A DNA stretch of 64,000 nt from assembly GCF_026719705.1 (NCBI RefSeq), contig NZ_JAPPRR010000002.1, positions 807,091 through 871,090 on the forward strand, read 5' to 3'. Origin of the DNA: Pseudokordiimonas caeni (GTDB lineage Bacteria; Pseudomonadota; Alphaproteobacteria; Sphingomonadales; Kordiimonadaceae). The notes under the pieces are model-generated. The model did no database searches. It worked only from the letters and a program-made list of their open reading frames with translations, and was not told the DNA's origin. The translations under genes were made by a program, and so were the position numbers. This document shows positions 53,753-63,144 of the stretch, piece after piece. Positions within the stretch are counted from its first letter, which is position 1, and every line of letters begins with the position of its first letter.

Positions 53753-54187
53753 ATGAAATTCGGTTCCATCGTCGCGATTGCCTTCTGTGGTGCGACCCTC
53801 GCCGGGTGCGGCATCTTTGGCGGCGACGGCAAGCTTTCCCCGGATGAGTTCGAGGTTGTGGATCGCGCCCCGCTCGTGATCCCGCCTGAATCCGAGCTGC
53901 GCCCGCCGCGCCCTGGCGAGCCGCGCGCCCAGGAAATCGATCCGGGCCGTCAGGCCTATGAAGCGCTTTTCCCCGGTGCCACGCTCACGCCGCAGCCGCC
54001 GAAGTCTTCGGGTGAGCTCTCGCTCCTGCGCCGCATTGATGGTGGTGACCCGGATATCCGTTCGAACGTCGCGCAGAAGAATCTGGACGTGGTGAAGAAG
54101 CGCCTGCTGCTCGCCGACCTTCTGGAAGCCGACGATCGCACCTACCGCCCTGACAATGTGACCGTGGAGCGCGTGCAGGGCAACTGA
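53753..54187 (+). CDS. DUF3035-like lipoprotein
   Basis: A 144-residue lipoprotein with lipobox LAGC and a mature part starting GIFGGDGKLSPDEFEVVDRAPLV, then proline-rich PPESELRPPRPGEPR. The pattern matches DUF3035 lipoproteins that follow lspA in alphaproteobacteria. GGGAGATAGATAC precedes the ATG. A strong terminator follows. Role in outer membrane assembly is only a guess. Confidence 0.82.
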   Translation: MKFGSIVAIAFCGATLAGCGIFGGDGKLSPDEFEVVDRAPLVIPPESELRPPRPGEPRAQEIDPGRQAYEALFPGATLTPQPPKSSGELSLLRRIDGGDPDIRSNVAQKNLDVVKKRLLLADLLEADDRTYRPDNVTVERVQGN

Positions 54188-54213
54188 GCCCCAAGCGCCA
54201 ATGTTTCCGAAAC

Positions 54214-54241
54214 AAGGGCTGCCCGATGGGCGGCCCTTTTT
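54214..54241 (+). terminator. Terminator of the ileS-lspA-DUF3035 unit
   Basis: AAGGGC-GCCC / GGGC-GCCCTT stem with one mismatch and a three-base loop, followed by TTTTT. Confidence 0.85.
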
Positions 54242-54297
54242 CATGCCTCACATTCTTTCGCTTTGCCGAGCCCGTTGCGGCTTGCTAGGGTCGCGCC

Positions 54298-56172
54298 ATG
54301 CCTGACACATCCCGCACCAGCCTGCCCGAGAAGGCAGGGATCATCCGCCTCCTTTCCGAACGCACGATCAACCGGATCGCTGCGGGCGAGGTGATCGAAC
54401 GCCCGGCGAGTGCGGTGAAGGAACTGGTTGAAAACAGCATCGACGCCGGCGCCACGCGCGTGGATGTAGTGCTCCATGAAGGGGGCCGCAGCCTCATCGA
54501 TATCAGCGACAATGGCATCGGCATGGACGCCGGTGAACTGGCGCTGGCGGTGGAGCGGCACGCCACCTCGAAGCTCAAGGACGATGACCTTGTCCATATC
54601 ATGAGCCTCGGCTTCCGGGGCGAGGCGCTGGCCTCTATCGGGGCGGTGGCGCGGCTCACGCTGTCGTCCCGCGCCCAAGGGGCGGCGGAGGCGTGGAAAG
54701 TGGTGGTCGAAGGCGGCCGCAAGGGACAGGTCTCGCCCGCCGCGCTTTCCGCCGGCACCCGGATCGAGGTGCGGGACCTGTTTTTCGCCACCCCCGCCCG
54801 GCTCAAGTTTCTGAAAACCGACCGCAGCGAGTTTCAGGCGGCGGTCGATATCATCAAGCGGCTGGCGATGGCGCACCCCGAGGTCGCCTTCAGCCTGTCG
54901 GACGGTGACCGGGTGGCCTTCCGGGCGCCGTCGATCGGCGCGCTTGCGGGCGACGTGCGGCTCGAACGGCTGGGGGCCATATTGGGCCGCGAGTTTCAGG
55001 ATAACGCCATCGAGATTGATGCCGAGCGCGAAGGCCTGCGGCTCACCGGTTATGCCGGCCTGCCCACCTATTCGCGCGGGCAGGCGACGCACCAGTATCT
55101 GTTCGTCAATGGCCGCCCGGTGCGGGACAAGCTGCTGACGGGCGCGGTGCGCGGGGCCTATCAGGATTATCTGGCGCGGGACCGGCATCCGGTGCTGGCG
55201 CTGTTTCTGGATGTGCCGACCGAATTTGTCGATGTGAACGTCCACCCCGCGAAAGCCGAAGTGCGCTTCCGCGATGCCGGGCTGGTGCGCGGGCTGATCG
55301 TCTCGGCCCTTCGCCATGCGCTGGCGGACGCCGGCCACCGGGCGTCCACGACCGTGACGGGGCAGGCGCTGGGGTCGCTGCGGCCCGTTGATGCCTTGCC
55401 GTGGGGGCGGGCAGCCGAACGGCCTTCGCTGCCATCGGGCTTCGCTGCTGCCTTCGACGCGCATGCGCCGCGCTTCACCCTCAACGAACCCGCCGCCCAG
55501 TTCAGTTTCAAGGCGAGCGACCCTGTGATGCGGCCAAGCGCGCCGGAGGTGCCGGCAGGCGCGCCGATGCAGGCCGAGGCACCCGCACCCGATTATCCGC
55601 TCGGTGTGGCGCGGGGCCAAGTACATGGCACCTATATTGTGGCGCAAACGGCGGACGGCATCGTGATCGTCGACCAGCATGCCGCGCACGAACGGCTCGT
55701 TTATGAGCGCATGAAAGAGGCGATGGCGGCGACCGGCGTGGCCCGGCAAGCGCTTCTGCTGCCCGAAGTCGTGGAGCTTGAAGAAGGCCCCGCCGCACGG
55801 CTTGTGGCGCGGGCTGCCGAGCTTGAGGAAATGGGCCTCGTGATCGAACCCTTCGGCGAAGGCGCCATCGTGGTACGCGAAGTGCCCGCGATGCTCGGCA
55901 AATTGGATGTCAAAGGCTTGATCCGCGATCTCGCCGACGAACTGACCGAGATGGACGAGGCGCTATCGCTGAAGGAAAAGCTTGGCGAAGTGTGCGGCAC
56001 CATGGCCTGCCACGGCAGCGTGCGCGCCGGCCGGCGCCTGAGCGTGGAGGAGATGAACGCGCTCCTCCGCCAGATGGAAGCCACGCCGCATTCCGGCCAG
56101 TGCAACCATGGCCGCCCCACCTATGTGGAACTTAAGCTGACTGACATTGAGAAGCTGTTCGGCCGGCGCTAA
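54298..56172 (+). CDS. mutL: DNA mismatch repair protein MutL
   Basis: A 624-residue GHKL ATPase. [26 protein letters not shown] and [10 protein letters not shown] form the ATP site. The C-terminus has the endonuclease motif [12 protein letters not shown] (DQHA-x2-E-x4-E), ACHGS and [10 protein letters not shown], so this MutL nicks DNA itself, consistent with a MutH-less organism. A proline-rich linker is at about 380-430. Confidence 0.95.
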   Translation: MPDTSRTSLPEKAGIIRLLSERTINRIAAGEVIERPASAVKELVENSIDAGATRVDVVLHEGGRSLIDISDNGIGMDAGELALAVERHATSKLKDDDLVHIMSLGFRGEALASIGAVARLTLSSRAQGAAEAWKVVVEGGRKGQVSPAALSAGTRIEVRDLFFATPARLKFLKTDRSEFQAAVDIIKRLAMAHPEVAFSLSDGDRVAFRAPSIGALAGDVRLERLGAILGREFQDNAIEIDAEREGLRLTGYAGLPTYSRGQATHQYLFVNGRPVRDKLLTGAVRGAYQDYLARDRHPVLALFLDVPTEFVDVNVHPAKAEVRFRDAGLVRGLIVSALRHALADAGHRASTTVTGQALGSLRPVDALPWGRAAERPSLPSGFAAAFDAHAPRFTLNEPAAQFSFKASDPVMRPSAPEVPAGAPMQAEAPAPDYPLGVARGQVHGTYIVAQTADGIVIVDQHAAHERLVYERMKEAMAATGVARQALLLPEVVELEEGPAARLVARAAELEEMGLVIEPFGEGAIVVREVPAMLGKLDVKGLIRDLADELTEMDEALSLKEKLGEVCGTMACHGSVRAGRRLSVEEMNALLRQMEATPHSGQCNHGRPTYVELKLTDIEKLFGRR

Positions 56173-56275
56173 AGGCCTGCTTCTTCTTGCTCCCTGACAG
56201 CGATTTTGCTACGTTCTGGTGTCGATGATCGACAGATACGCCTGCTGCTCTCTGAGCCGCGGGCGTTTCTTTTTC

Positions 56276-56310
56276 AGGGCCCTGCCGACTTGTTCGGCCG
56301 GGCCTTTCTT
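56276..56310 (+). terminator. Probable mutL terminator
   Basis: A 10-bp stem with one bulge and one mismatch (56276-56288 with 56294-56305, five-base loop) followed by TTCTTTATT. It ends directly before the ribosome site of the next gene. Confidence 0.65.
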
Positions 56311-56324
56311 TATTGGAGAAACGA

Positions 56325-56873
56325 ATGACGACCCCGTCACAAAATCCCCTGCGCCTCGAATACAAGGCTGCTTTCCCGGTGGCTGACAGTCTCGGTGCCC
56401 TTGTGCGACGTGTTGAGGTGCGCACTCTGCAGCTCAAACGCCATACGCTTTCACTGAAGGAACAGGCGAGCTGCGAAGAATTGCAACGGCGCTACGACGA
56501 GGCATCGGCGCACGTCGACTATGTGCGAGCGGAACTGGACCGGGTTAACCGGGAAATCGACGCTATCGAACGGGCAGCAGAGGCGAGGGCCAACGCAAAC
56601 GGCTCCTTTGAGCAGCAGCTATGGGCCAAGATCGCCGATATTGCCGGGAATGTGGTAACCCGAAGCGCCGCTGCGGCGGTCTGGGGGCTCCTGGACGTTG
56701 GAAGTTTTCTGAGCGAGGTCTCGGCGGATATTCGCCGCACTGTAGATTTGCTCCAGGCCCACTGGCTGGAGCGGGACGAACTGAATGCCTACTACAAAGT
56801 AGTGCAACAACGGCGGGTCGATGCCGGCGCGGCGTTCGGCCGGTCGGGCTGTTCCTATCGCGGGAGCCTTTGA
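56325..56873 (+). CDS. Unknown coiled-coil protein
   Basis: A 182-residue protein. A long coiled coil (about 30-95: LQRRYDEASAHVDYVRAELDRVNREIDAIERAAEA, divided here into heptads) is followed by a helix with ADIAGNVVTRSAAAAVWGLLDVGSF that could insert in a membrane. GGAGAAACGA precedes ATG 56325. No family recognised. It and the next gene sit between mutL and rsmD and appear lineage-specific. Confidence 0.6.
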   Translation: MTTPSQNPLRLEYKAAFPVADSLGALVRRVEVRTLQLKRHTLSLKEQASCEELQRRYDEASAHVDYVRAELDRVNREIDAIERAAEARANANGSFEQQLWAKIADIAGNVVTRSAAAAVWGLLDVGSFLSEVSADIRRTVDLLQAHWLERDELNAYYKVVQQRRVDAGAAFGRSGCSYRGSL

Positions 56874-56889
56874 CGGCTGTACCCGGTGA

Positions 56890-57945
56890 TCAGAGGCCGC
56901 AGCGCCCGAGGATCGGCGGGAAAAGTGTCAGGCTGTAAAAGTCGGGCTTGGCGGGGACGTAGGGTTCCTCATCGCCGTGTTCGATCATCCAAGCATGCAC
57001 TTGTTGCAGCAGGGCGTCATCGACATCGATGCCCTGCCGCTTCATCTGCTGCAGATGGATATATTCGGCCTTCGCGTTGAGGCGCCGCGGGAACTTCTCA
57101 TTGTCGAAGGTGAGGCAATGGAACAGCGAGAATGCCGGTTTGAACCCGCGCAGCTCGAGCCGGTACAATAGGCCTTGCGTTTGGTCGGTGGCCACGGATT
57201 CGGTAAATTCGCCTTGGGTATATGTAGCTTTCGCCCAGGAAGGCGCCAGAGCCGGGTCATGGAGCCAGCGGATCGTCTCCTTGACCGTGTCGATCGTCTC
57301 GGCGGTCTCGGCGGCGGCCAGCATCCAGATAACAGCGGCTTCCGGAGCCGGTGCAGTATAGTCCTTCTGAAAGAAGGTATAGTCTCCTGACAGGAATTTC
57401 CGAGCGGCAGCCGCTATGTCAGCCGGGCTGGCAGCCAGCCAGCGATGAATCTCATCATTCCACATCGTTTCCGTCGTCGGAAGGAAGGCCTGGATCTGGG
57501 TTTCCCTGTCCGTGCCCAGCGTGAACGGCAGGATACTAATCGGTTTGACAGGTGTATCCGAAAGCCTCGCTTCCTGATAAAGGGCGGGGACAAGAGACAT
57601 CAGCCCCAGCCGCATCAGTTTGCCGCCGAGGACGCGATCTTCGGAAACGCATTTCCCTTCAAGATACATTTTGCCGAAATAGGCAAATCCGGGGGCCGGG
57701 GTGTCTGCTTCTACGAGCTTGGCTTCAAGCGCCTCTCGCTTGCTGTCCGGCATGATGTCGCCGCAGATTTCATCCACCGCTGCCAAGCTGAGCTGCGCGC
57801 CCATGGCGGGGTTTGCCACCGCTTGCCAGATCTGATCGTTGGTCTTGTTGGCAAACTTGCTGTCGAGCGCGTCGCTAGCGGGGGCAACAAGGCCGAACAG
57901 GGCGACCGGGAGAATGCTTCTGAGCTGATGAAAAAGCGTCTTCAT
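56890..57945 (-). CDS. Exported protein of unknown function
   Basis: A 351-residue protein with a signal peptide (LPVALFGLVAPASDA) and an all-helical, alpha-solenoid-like mature part (LLQQVHAWMIEHGDEE, AAVIWMLAAAETAETIDTVKETI). Four or more cysteines are spread through it. ATG 57945 is used; there is no strong ribosome site. Family not recognised. It ends 16 bases from the end of the coiled-coil gene, convergent, and starts 45 bases from the rsmD stop. Confidence 0.65.
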   Translation of the reverse strand: MKTLFHQLRSILPVALFGLVAPASDALDSKFANKTNDQIWQAVANPAMGAQLSLAAVDEICGDIMPDSKREALEAKLVEADTPAPGFAYFGKMYLEGKCVSEDRVLGGKLMRLGLMSLVPALYQEARLSDTPVKPISILPFTLGTDRETQIQAFLPTTETMWNDEIHRWLAASPADIAAAARKFLSGDYTFFQKDYTAPAPEAAVIWMLAAAETAETIDTVKETIRWLHDPALAPSWAKATYTQGEFTESVATDQTQGLLYRLELRGFKPAFSLFHCLTFDNEKFPRRLNAKAEYIHLQQMKRQGIDVDDALLQQVHAWMIEHGDEEPYVPAKPDFYSLTLFPPILGRCGL

Positions 57946-57989
57946 ATCATGTCGATAGCATGAAGACGGTGATCTGCAAAGTCTTGGAA

Positions 57990-58550
57990 TCAATCGCTGC
58001 GTGTATGCATCACAAAGAGTGTGCGCTGCTGGCCCTGGGATCGCTCATCGATCAGTGCCAGCGTGTCCGGCAGGTCCATGGGGTCGTCGGTCGCCTGCTC
58101 GATCACGATCACGCCCTTGTCCGCCAGCCAGCCGCCTTTGAGGATGGCATCGAGCGTGGGGCGGACAAGGCCTTCGCGGTAGGGCGGGTCCATGAAGATG
58201 ATGTCGCACGGCGTGCTGGCGGGCGGCAGGGCGGTGGCGCTGCCCCGGATCACCGCCGTCATGTCATCAGCCTTCACCGCGCGGATGTTGCGGGCGAGGA
58301 CGCCGAGGGCGACCGGCGCCTTTTCCACGAAGGTGGCGTGGGCGGCCCCCCGCGACAGGGCCTCGAGCCCCAGCGCCCCGGTGCCGGCATACAGATCCAG
58401 CACGCGGGCCTCGAGCATGTCGGGATAGCGGCTGTGCTGCAGCATCGAAAAGACGCGTTCACGCATCCGGTCAGTCGTCGGGCGCACGTCCTTGCCCTCG
58501 GGCACTTCAAGCGTGCGACCGCGAAAGCGCCCGGCGATGATGCGGGTCAC
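57990..58550 (-). CDS. rsmD: 16S rRNA (guanine966-N2)-methyltransferase RsmD
   Basis: A 186-residue rRNA methyltransferase. MTRIIAGRFRGRTLEVP is the family N-terminus, VLDLYAGTGALGLEALSRGA the SAM loop and IIFMDPPYREG the catalytic DPPY motif. Its start overlaps the rluB stop by four bases. Confidence 0.95.
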   Translation of the reverse strand: MTRIIAGRFRGRTLEVPEGKDVRPTTDRMRERVFSMLQHSRYPDMLEARVLDLYAGTGALGLEALSRGAAHATFVEKAPVALGVLARNIRAVKADDMTAVIRGSATALPPASTPCDIIFMDPPYREGLVRPTLDAILKGGWLADKGVIVIEQATDDPMDLPDTLALIDERSQGQQRTLFVMHTRSD

Positions 58551-59620
58551 GGCTTGGGTTTCCGCTCAGGCCGCGGGCCTGTCCTGGCGGGGCCGGCCTT
58601 GGGGCCGGCGCCACGCGCCGGGGCCGGCTTCTGTCCGTCGCGTTTGGGGGCGCCTCTCGTCGGTGCCGGTTTGGCGGCCGACTTCGGCACGCCGGGCTTG
58701 CCCTTGCCGCGGTTCGGACGCTCGGTCTCGTCGCGGTCACGGGCCCGATTTTTTGCCCATTTCTTCGCACCCGGCTTCACCGGCTTCGGCTTGGCCTTCG
58801 CCCATTTTGAAGGATCACGCGGCTTGCGCGGGGCTGCCACACTGCGGGTTTCGGTTTTGAAGAAGTCGGAAAGCACGTCATGGAGCTGCGCGTCCGTCAC
58901 CTGCGCCACAGCACCATCCGGCAGGGTGCCGAGCGTGAAGGGGCCATAGTGCGTGCGGATCAGCCGGTTCACGGCAAGGCCCAGATGCTCCATCACGCGG
59001 CGCACTTCGCGGTTCTTGCCTTCGCTGATCGCAACGGTCAGCCACGAATTGGCGCCCTGGCTTTTTTCAAGCTTCGCGTCGATGGCACCGTAATGGATGC
59101 CGTCGATGGTGACGCCGTCGGCGAGTTTGGCGAGCGCCTTTTCATCCACCCGGCCATGAGCGCGCACCCGGTAGCGCCGCACAATGGCGTTGGCAGGCAG
59201 TTCCAGCCAGCGGGCCAGTTCGCCGTCGTTGGTGAGAAGGAGGAGGCCTTCGGTATTCATGTCCAGCCGGCCGATGGAGATGACCCGGCCCATATGTTTG
59301 GGCAGCTGGTCAAACACCGTGCGGCGTCCTTCGGGGTCCTTGTGGGTCGTCAGCGTGCCCTTGCGCTTGTTATAGCGCCAGAGCCGGGTCTCGCGCACCT
59401 CGCCGACCTTTTCGCCGTCCACCGTGATGCCTTCAAGGCTTGCCACATTGAGGGCGGGGCTTTTCAGCGTCTGGCCATTCAGCGCGATGCGGCCTTCGCC
59501 GATCATGCGTTCGATATCGCGGCGCGAGCCGACGCCGGCGCGTGCCAGTGCCTTTGCAATGCGCTCGCCGCCTGCGTCTTCGGTGCCGTCTTCCGGCGAG
59601 ATGTCGTCCCTGTCATTCAT
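58547..59620 (-). CDS. rluB: 23S rRNA pseudouridine synthase (RluB-type)
   Basis: A 357-residue enzyme of the RsuA/RluB family. An S4 domain (ERIAKALARAGVGSRRDIER) precedes the catalytic GRLDMNTEGLLLLTNDGE and GKNREVRRVMEHLGL. The last ~115 residues are a Lys/Arg/Pro/Ala-rich disordered tail, longer than in E. coli and typical of this class. ATG 59620 (MNDRDD) is chosen; ATG 59632 is possible. Confidence 0.92.
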   Translation of the reverse strand: MNDRDDISPEDGTEDAGGERIAKALARAGVGSRRDIERMIGEGRIALNGQTLKSPALNVASLEGITVDGEKVGEVRETRLWRYNKRKGTLTTHKDPEGRRTVFDQLPKHMGRVISIGRLDMNTEGLLLLTNDGELARWLELPANAIVRRYRVRAHGRVDEKALAKLADGVTIDGIHYGAIDAKLEKSQGANSWLTVAISEGKNREVRRVMEHLGLAVNRLIRTHYGPFTLGTLPDGAVAQVTDAQLHDVLSDFFKTETRSVAAPRKPRDPSKWAKAKPKPVKPGAKKWAKNRARDRDETERPNRGKGKPGVPKSAAKPAPTRGAPKRDGQKPAPARGAGPKAGPARTGPRPERKPKP

Positions 59621-59702
59621 GGCGCGCACCATATGCTTTTGCCGGTATTGTCGCAACTTAATCTGCTTGACGCCACGGGGCGTTGTCAGCACCTTTCCGG
59701 CC

Positions 59703-60155
59703 ATGAGCTTTGCATCACCCCATATGGACGCAGCCTTGGCGCTGGCCGAGGCAGCAGCAGAAGCCGGCGAGGTGCCTGTCGGCGCCGTCATTACCGGCCC
59801 CGATGGTCAGGTGATCGCGCGCGCCCATAACCGGGTTGTCACCGACCATGACCCGACGGCGCATGCCGAGATGCTGGTGATCCGCGAGGCGGCGGTCAAG
59901 CTTGGCAGCGAACGGCTGGAGGGCTGCGACCTATATGTGACGCTGGAGCCCTGCGCCATGTGCGCGCAGGCCATCGCCTTTGCCCGCATCCGGCGGGTCT
60001 ATTATGGCGCGTCCGACCCCAAGGGCGGCGGCGTGGCGCACGGCGCGCGCATCTATAACCAGCCGACCACGCACCACAGGCCCGAGGTCTATGACGGCAT
60101 TGGCGAGGCACGGGCTGCCAAAATTCTGAAAGACTTTTTCAAGGCGCGGCGCTAA
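59703..60155 (+). CDS. tadA: tRNA-specific adenosine deaminase TadA
   Basis: A 150-residue zinc deaminase that makes inosine at the wobble base of tRNA(Arg). TAHAEMLVIREA holds the first zinc ligand and catalytic Glu, and LEPCAMCAQAI the two Cys ligands. ATG 59703 is used, without strong ribosome site. Divergent from rluB, gap 82 bases. Confidence 0.93.
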   Translation: MSFASPHMDAALALAEAAAEAGEVPVGAVITGPDGQVIARAHNRVVTDHDPTAHAEMLVIREAAVKLGSERLEGCDLYVTLEPCAMCAQAIAFARIRRVYYGASDPKGGGVAHGARIYNQPTTHHRPEVYDGIGEARAAKILKDFFKARR

Positions 60156-60164
60156 ACTCCTGTC

Positions 60165-61478
60165 ATGCAAGGGGAAACGCCAGAAGATTCCGGGGGAATC
60201 GACGCTTTGGGCGATGACCTGGCCGGCCTGATCGATCAGGCTTGGGCCTTCGCCCGGGAAAGCGTCTTCAAGCTGGACCGGATCATCGAGGCGGCAGCCG
60301 TGGTTGCCGCTGTGCTCCTTGCCTTTGTCCTGTGGCGGCTGGCCCGCAATGCGGTCATGAAAGCCTTCGGGGACCATGCTTTCGTCCAGAAACTGAGCCA
60401 TCTGCAGCTTGGTTCCGTGGCGCCGATGGCATTCACACTTTTGCTGATCTGGACGGCGCAGCTGTTGCTCGGACCGCTGATCAAACACACCTATGTGCTT
60501 GATCTGGCGGCCAGCCTGATCGCTGCGTGGGTGGTGATCCGCATCGCGGTGAGTGTGATCCGCAGCCGCGAGATTGCCCGGCTTGTCGCCTTCCTCGCCT
60601 GGACGGTGGCGGCGCTCAATATCGTCGGGCTCCTCACCCCCATCGCCACGGTTCTTGATACGGCGGTCATTCCGCTGGGCGACGGCGGGATCAGCCTTCT
60701 GGACATCATCACCGGCATCACCACCTTCGCGCTCCTCATCTGGGGTGCGCTGGTGCTGGCGCGCCTGATTGACGGCCGCATCCAGACGATCCACGGCGTC
60801 CCGCCAAGCGCGCGGGTACTGATGAGCAAGACAAGCCGGATCGTGCTGCTGACGATCGCGGTTCTGACCTCGCTGAATGCCAGCGGCATCAACCTGACGG
60901 CCCTTGCGGTTCTCGGCGGTGCGCTCTCTGTCGGTATCGGTTTCGGCTTGCAGAAGGTGGTCGGGAATTTCATTTCCGGGCTCATTCTCCTTATGGACCG
61001 GTCGATCAAGCCGGGTGATGTGATCGAGGTTTCGGGCACCTATGGCATCATCAATAAGCTGGCGGCGCGTTACACGTCCGTGATCACGCGGGATGGCACC
61101 GAATATCTGATCCCGAACGAGGACATGATTACGCAGCCGGTGATCAACTGGTCGCATAGCGATCTCCTTGTGCGGCGCAAGGTGCCCTTGCAGGTGTCCT
61201 ACGAATCGGACCTGCAGCTGGCCATGAGCTTGATGGCCGCTGCCGCGATGGAAGAGGACCGCGTGCTGAAGGTGCCCGAGCCCCGCACGCTGCTGCGCGG
61301 GTTCGGCGAAAGCGGCGTGGACCTCGAACTGCGCTTCTGGATCAACGACCCGCAAAACGGGGTCGCCAATATCTCAAGCGCCGTGATGATGCGCATCTGG
61401 GACAAGTTCCACGCGGAAGGGATCAGCTTCCCCTATCCGCATATGGTTGTGGATTTAAGAAAAGAGGCTGACGAGTAA
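60165..61478 (+). CDS. MscS-family mechanosensitive channel
   Basis: A 437-residue channel with four or five N-terminal membrane helices before the pore helix. The pore and beta-domain start are clear: ALSVGIGFGLQKVVGNFISGLILLMDRSIKPGDVIEV, described in parts. The cytoplasmic vestibule follows with TRDGTEYLIPNEDMITQPVINWS. It protects against hypo-osmotic shock. It starts ten bases after tadA. Confidence 0.92.
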   Translation: MQGETPEDSGGIDALGDDLAGLIDQAWAFARESVFKLDRIIEAAAVVAAVLLAFVLWRLARNAVMKAFGDHAFVQKLSHLQLGSVAPMAFTLLLIWTAQLLLGPLIKHTYVLDLAASLIAAWVVIRIAVSVIRSREIARLVAFLAWTVAALNIVGLLTPIATVLDTAVIPLGDGGISLLDIITGITTFALLIWGALVLARLIDGRIQTIHGVPPSARVLMSKTSRIVLLTIAVLTSLNASGINLTALAVLGGALSVGIGFGLQKVVGNFISGLILLMDRSIKPGDVIEVSGTYGIINKLAARYTSVITRDGTEYLIPNEDMITQPVINWSHSDLLVRRKVPLQVSYESDLQLAMSLMAAAAMEEDRVLKVPEPRTLLRGFGESGVDLELRFWINDPQNGVANISSAVMMRIWDKFHAEGISFPYPHMVVDLRKEADE

Positions 61479-61532
61479 GGGTTACGGCAGACGTTATATC
61501 AACCCGGTCTTTCAAGAGGGGGAGGGACTGAA

Positions 61533-61937
61533 ATGAATATCGGACGTTTTATCCTGTCAGTAATAGCCGCCTATATCGCCTTTGCGGTGCTTTTTACCGT
61601 GGCGATGACTTTCGTCTTTCCGGGCATGATGGTCGCGTTTGCCGACCTGATGCGTGCGCCGGATGATCCGATGATGATGTGGGCTTATCTCGGCCATCTT
61701 GTGCAGACAATCGTGCTCGTCTGGTTCTTCGAAAAAGGCTTCGGCACGAAGGACCTGATGAAGGGGGCCATCTTCGGGGGCATGTTCGGCGTCTATGTCG
61801 CCGCAACCGGCTTCGTGATGTATATGTCCTTCAAATGGCCGACCGAATATATGGTCACCCAGATGATCGTCGATGTCGTGATCTTCGCGCTCGTCGGTGT
61901 GGTGCTTGCACTTGTCCACAAGCCGAAGGAAGCCTGA
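61533..61937 (+). CDS. Small integral membrane protein, unknown function
   Basis: A 134-residue protein with four membrane helices (about 6-28, 48-67, 77-98, 105-127). Methionine-rich (MRAPDDPMMMW). GGAGGGACTGAA precedes the ATG. Function not recognised; DUF-type proteins of this size occur near MscS channels, but no inference is safe. Confidence 0.75.
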   Translation: MNIGRFILSVIAAYIAFAVLFTVAMTFVFPGMMVAFADLMRAPDDPMMMWAYLGHLVQTIVLVWFFEKGFGTKDLMKGAIFGGMFGVYVAATGFVMYMSFKWPTEYMVTQMIVDVVIFALVGVVLALVHKPKEA

Positions 61938-61941
61938 CTGA

Positions 61942-62820
61942 TCAGGCTTCGATCTTGTGAAACGCCAGGAAGTGCCGGACCACCGCGTCCGGCGCTTCCA
62001 CCTGTGGATAGTGGCCTATCCCCGAAAGCTTCGTGACCCGAAGCTTGACGAGGATGCGGCTCAGCCCCTCGATCATGTGACGACCCGATACAGGGTCATC
62101 AAGCCCCCAGATCGCAGCCATTGGCATCGTGGTGCCCTTGAGGGCTCCGACCCAGCGGGTGGCCTGTTCGCGCCGCTCGGCGATGTAGCGGATGCGCCGC
62201 GCGATGGCGCCGCGTCCGTTGCGACCCATCATGCTTTTCCAGAACATGGCAAGTTCGTCAGCCGTGGGGCGTGTCTCCGCGCCGAAGACATTGGCGAAGG
62301 CCTCAAGGAACTTCTCCTTCGGCATCACGCGCGCATAGAAGGGGCCGAGCCACGAGGCGAGCTTGAGCTGAGCTTCAACCGGCCGATGCAGCGCCGGGAT
62401 CAGCCCACCGTTCAGGAAGCAGGCAGACAGCAGTTTGCAGGCGGCGGTGCGCTCCGCCTGTCGGGCGATCAGTTCCTGCACGATAGTGGCGCCAACATCA
62501 TGGCCAAGCGCGTGATATGTGGCGTGGCCGAGCGATTGGAGCAGCGCGTCCATCGCCTCCGCCGTTTGCCGCACGCTTGCCGCACTGCCGCGCGGGTTTT
62601 CGCTGAAACCACAATCCGGCATATCCGGGATGATCAGCGTGAAATGTTTTTCAAGCGCGGGCGCAACCCAGGCCCAGTCGTGGCCAGAGGTCGGGAAGCC
62701 GTGCAGCAGCAGAAGGGCAGGGCCGGAGCCGCTCACCCGGTAGAAAATCCGGTGGCTGCGCCATTTGAATCGCTCGCCCCCTTCAGCCCAGGTGTCGAGA
62801 TCGATCGGTGGCGGCGTCAT
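61942..62820 (-). CDS. Alpha/beta hydrolase (MEST-like)
   Basis: A 292-residue hydrolase. LLHGFPTSGHDW forms the oxyanion loop, ALGHDVGATI puts an aspartate as nucleophile (as in epoxide hydrolases and haloalkane dehalogenases), WGLDDPVSG the acid, and GIGHYPQ the His. CFLNGGLIPALHRP resembles the MEST subgroup. AGGGGAATTTC precedes the ATG. Substrate unknown. Confidence 0.85.
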   Translation of the reverse strand: MTPPPIDLDTWAEGGERFKWRSHRIFYRVSGSGPALLLLHGFPTSGHDWAWVAPALEKHFTLIIPDMPDCGFSENPRGSAASVRQTAEAMDALLQSLGHATYHALGHDVGATIVQELIARQAERTAACKLLSACFLNGGLIPALHRPVEAQLKLASWLGPFYARVMPKEKFLEAFANVFGAETRPTADELAMFWKSMMGRNGRGAIARRIRYIAERREQATRWVGALKGTTMPMAAIWGLDDPVSGRHMIEGLSRILVKLRVTKLSGIGHYPQVEAPDAVVRHFLAFHKIEA

Positions 62821-62844
62821 GAAATTCCCCTGCTTGTTGATGTT

Positions 62845-63144
62845 TCAGCGCCGCCGCCTCTTGGGCTCGGTCCGCCGGTAGAAGTCGGGCGGCTTCGAGC
62901 CGACCCATGTGATAAAGTCCATGATAGCCGGTTCGGCCAACAAGGTCTCGAAGGAAGAAAGGCGTCAGGTGAGTTCGGTGTCGCTGAAAAGTGTGTTGAT
63001 TTTGCGGTAGCCAATCGGATTCAAGGGCACCGTCGCTCGCCCGCCTTTCGATTTCGGCACCAGATGGTGCCATTCCACCTTTTCCCGAATGGCCGGTCGC
63101 AAAGCGGGCAGTCCTAGAAGCCCGCGATCTTGCTCAAGGCTCAT
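62845..63144 (-). pseudogene. Decayed HNH endonuclease gene
   Basis: A frame of 100 codons with an in-frame TGA at 62965-62967. Before it: MSLEQDRGLL, then VEWHHLVPKSKGGRATVPLN, ATVPLNPIGYRKINTLFSD; after it, LLAEPAIMDFITWVGSKPPDF and a basic tail. The pieces match a known short HNH family, but the residues expected to be Cys and His are gone: LPAL for CPLC, NPIGYRKIN where HPICHRKIH is usual. So it is a pseudogene on two counts. The ATG overlaps the end of the upstream gene by 11 bases. Confidence 0.75.

Noticed and set aside
54241-55749. 502-codon frame antisense to mutL
   Set aside because: Shadow frame of mutL, no recognisable protein.
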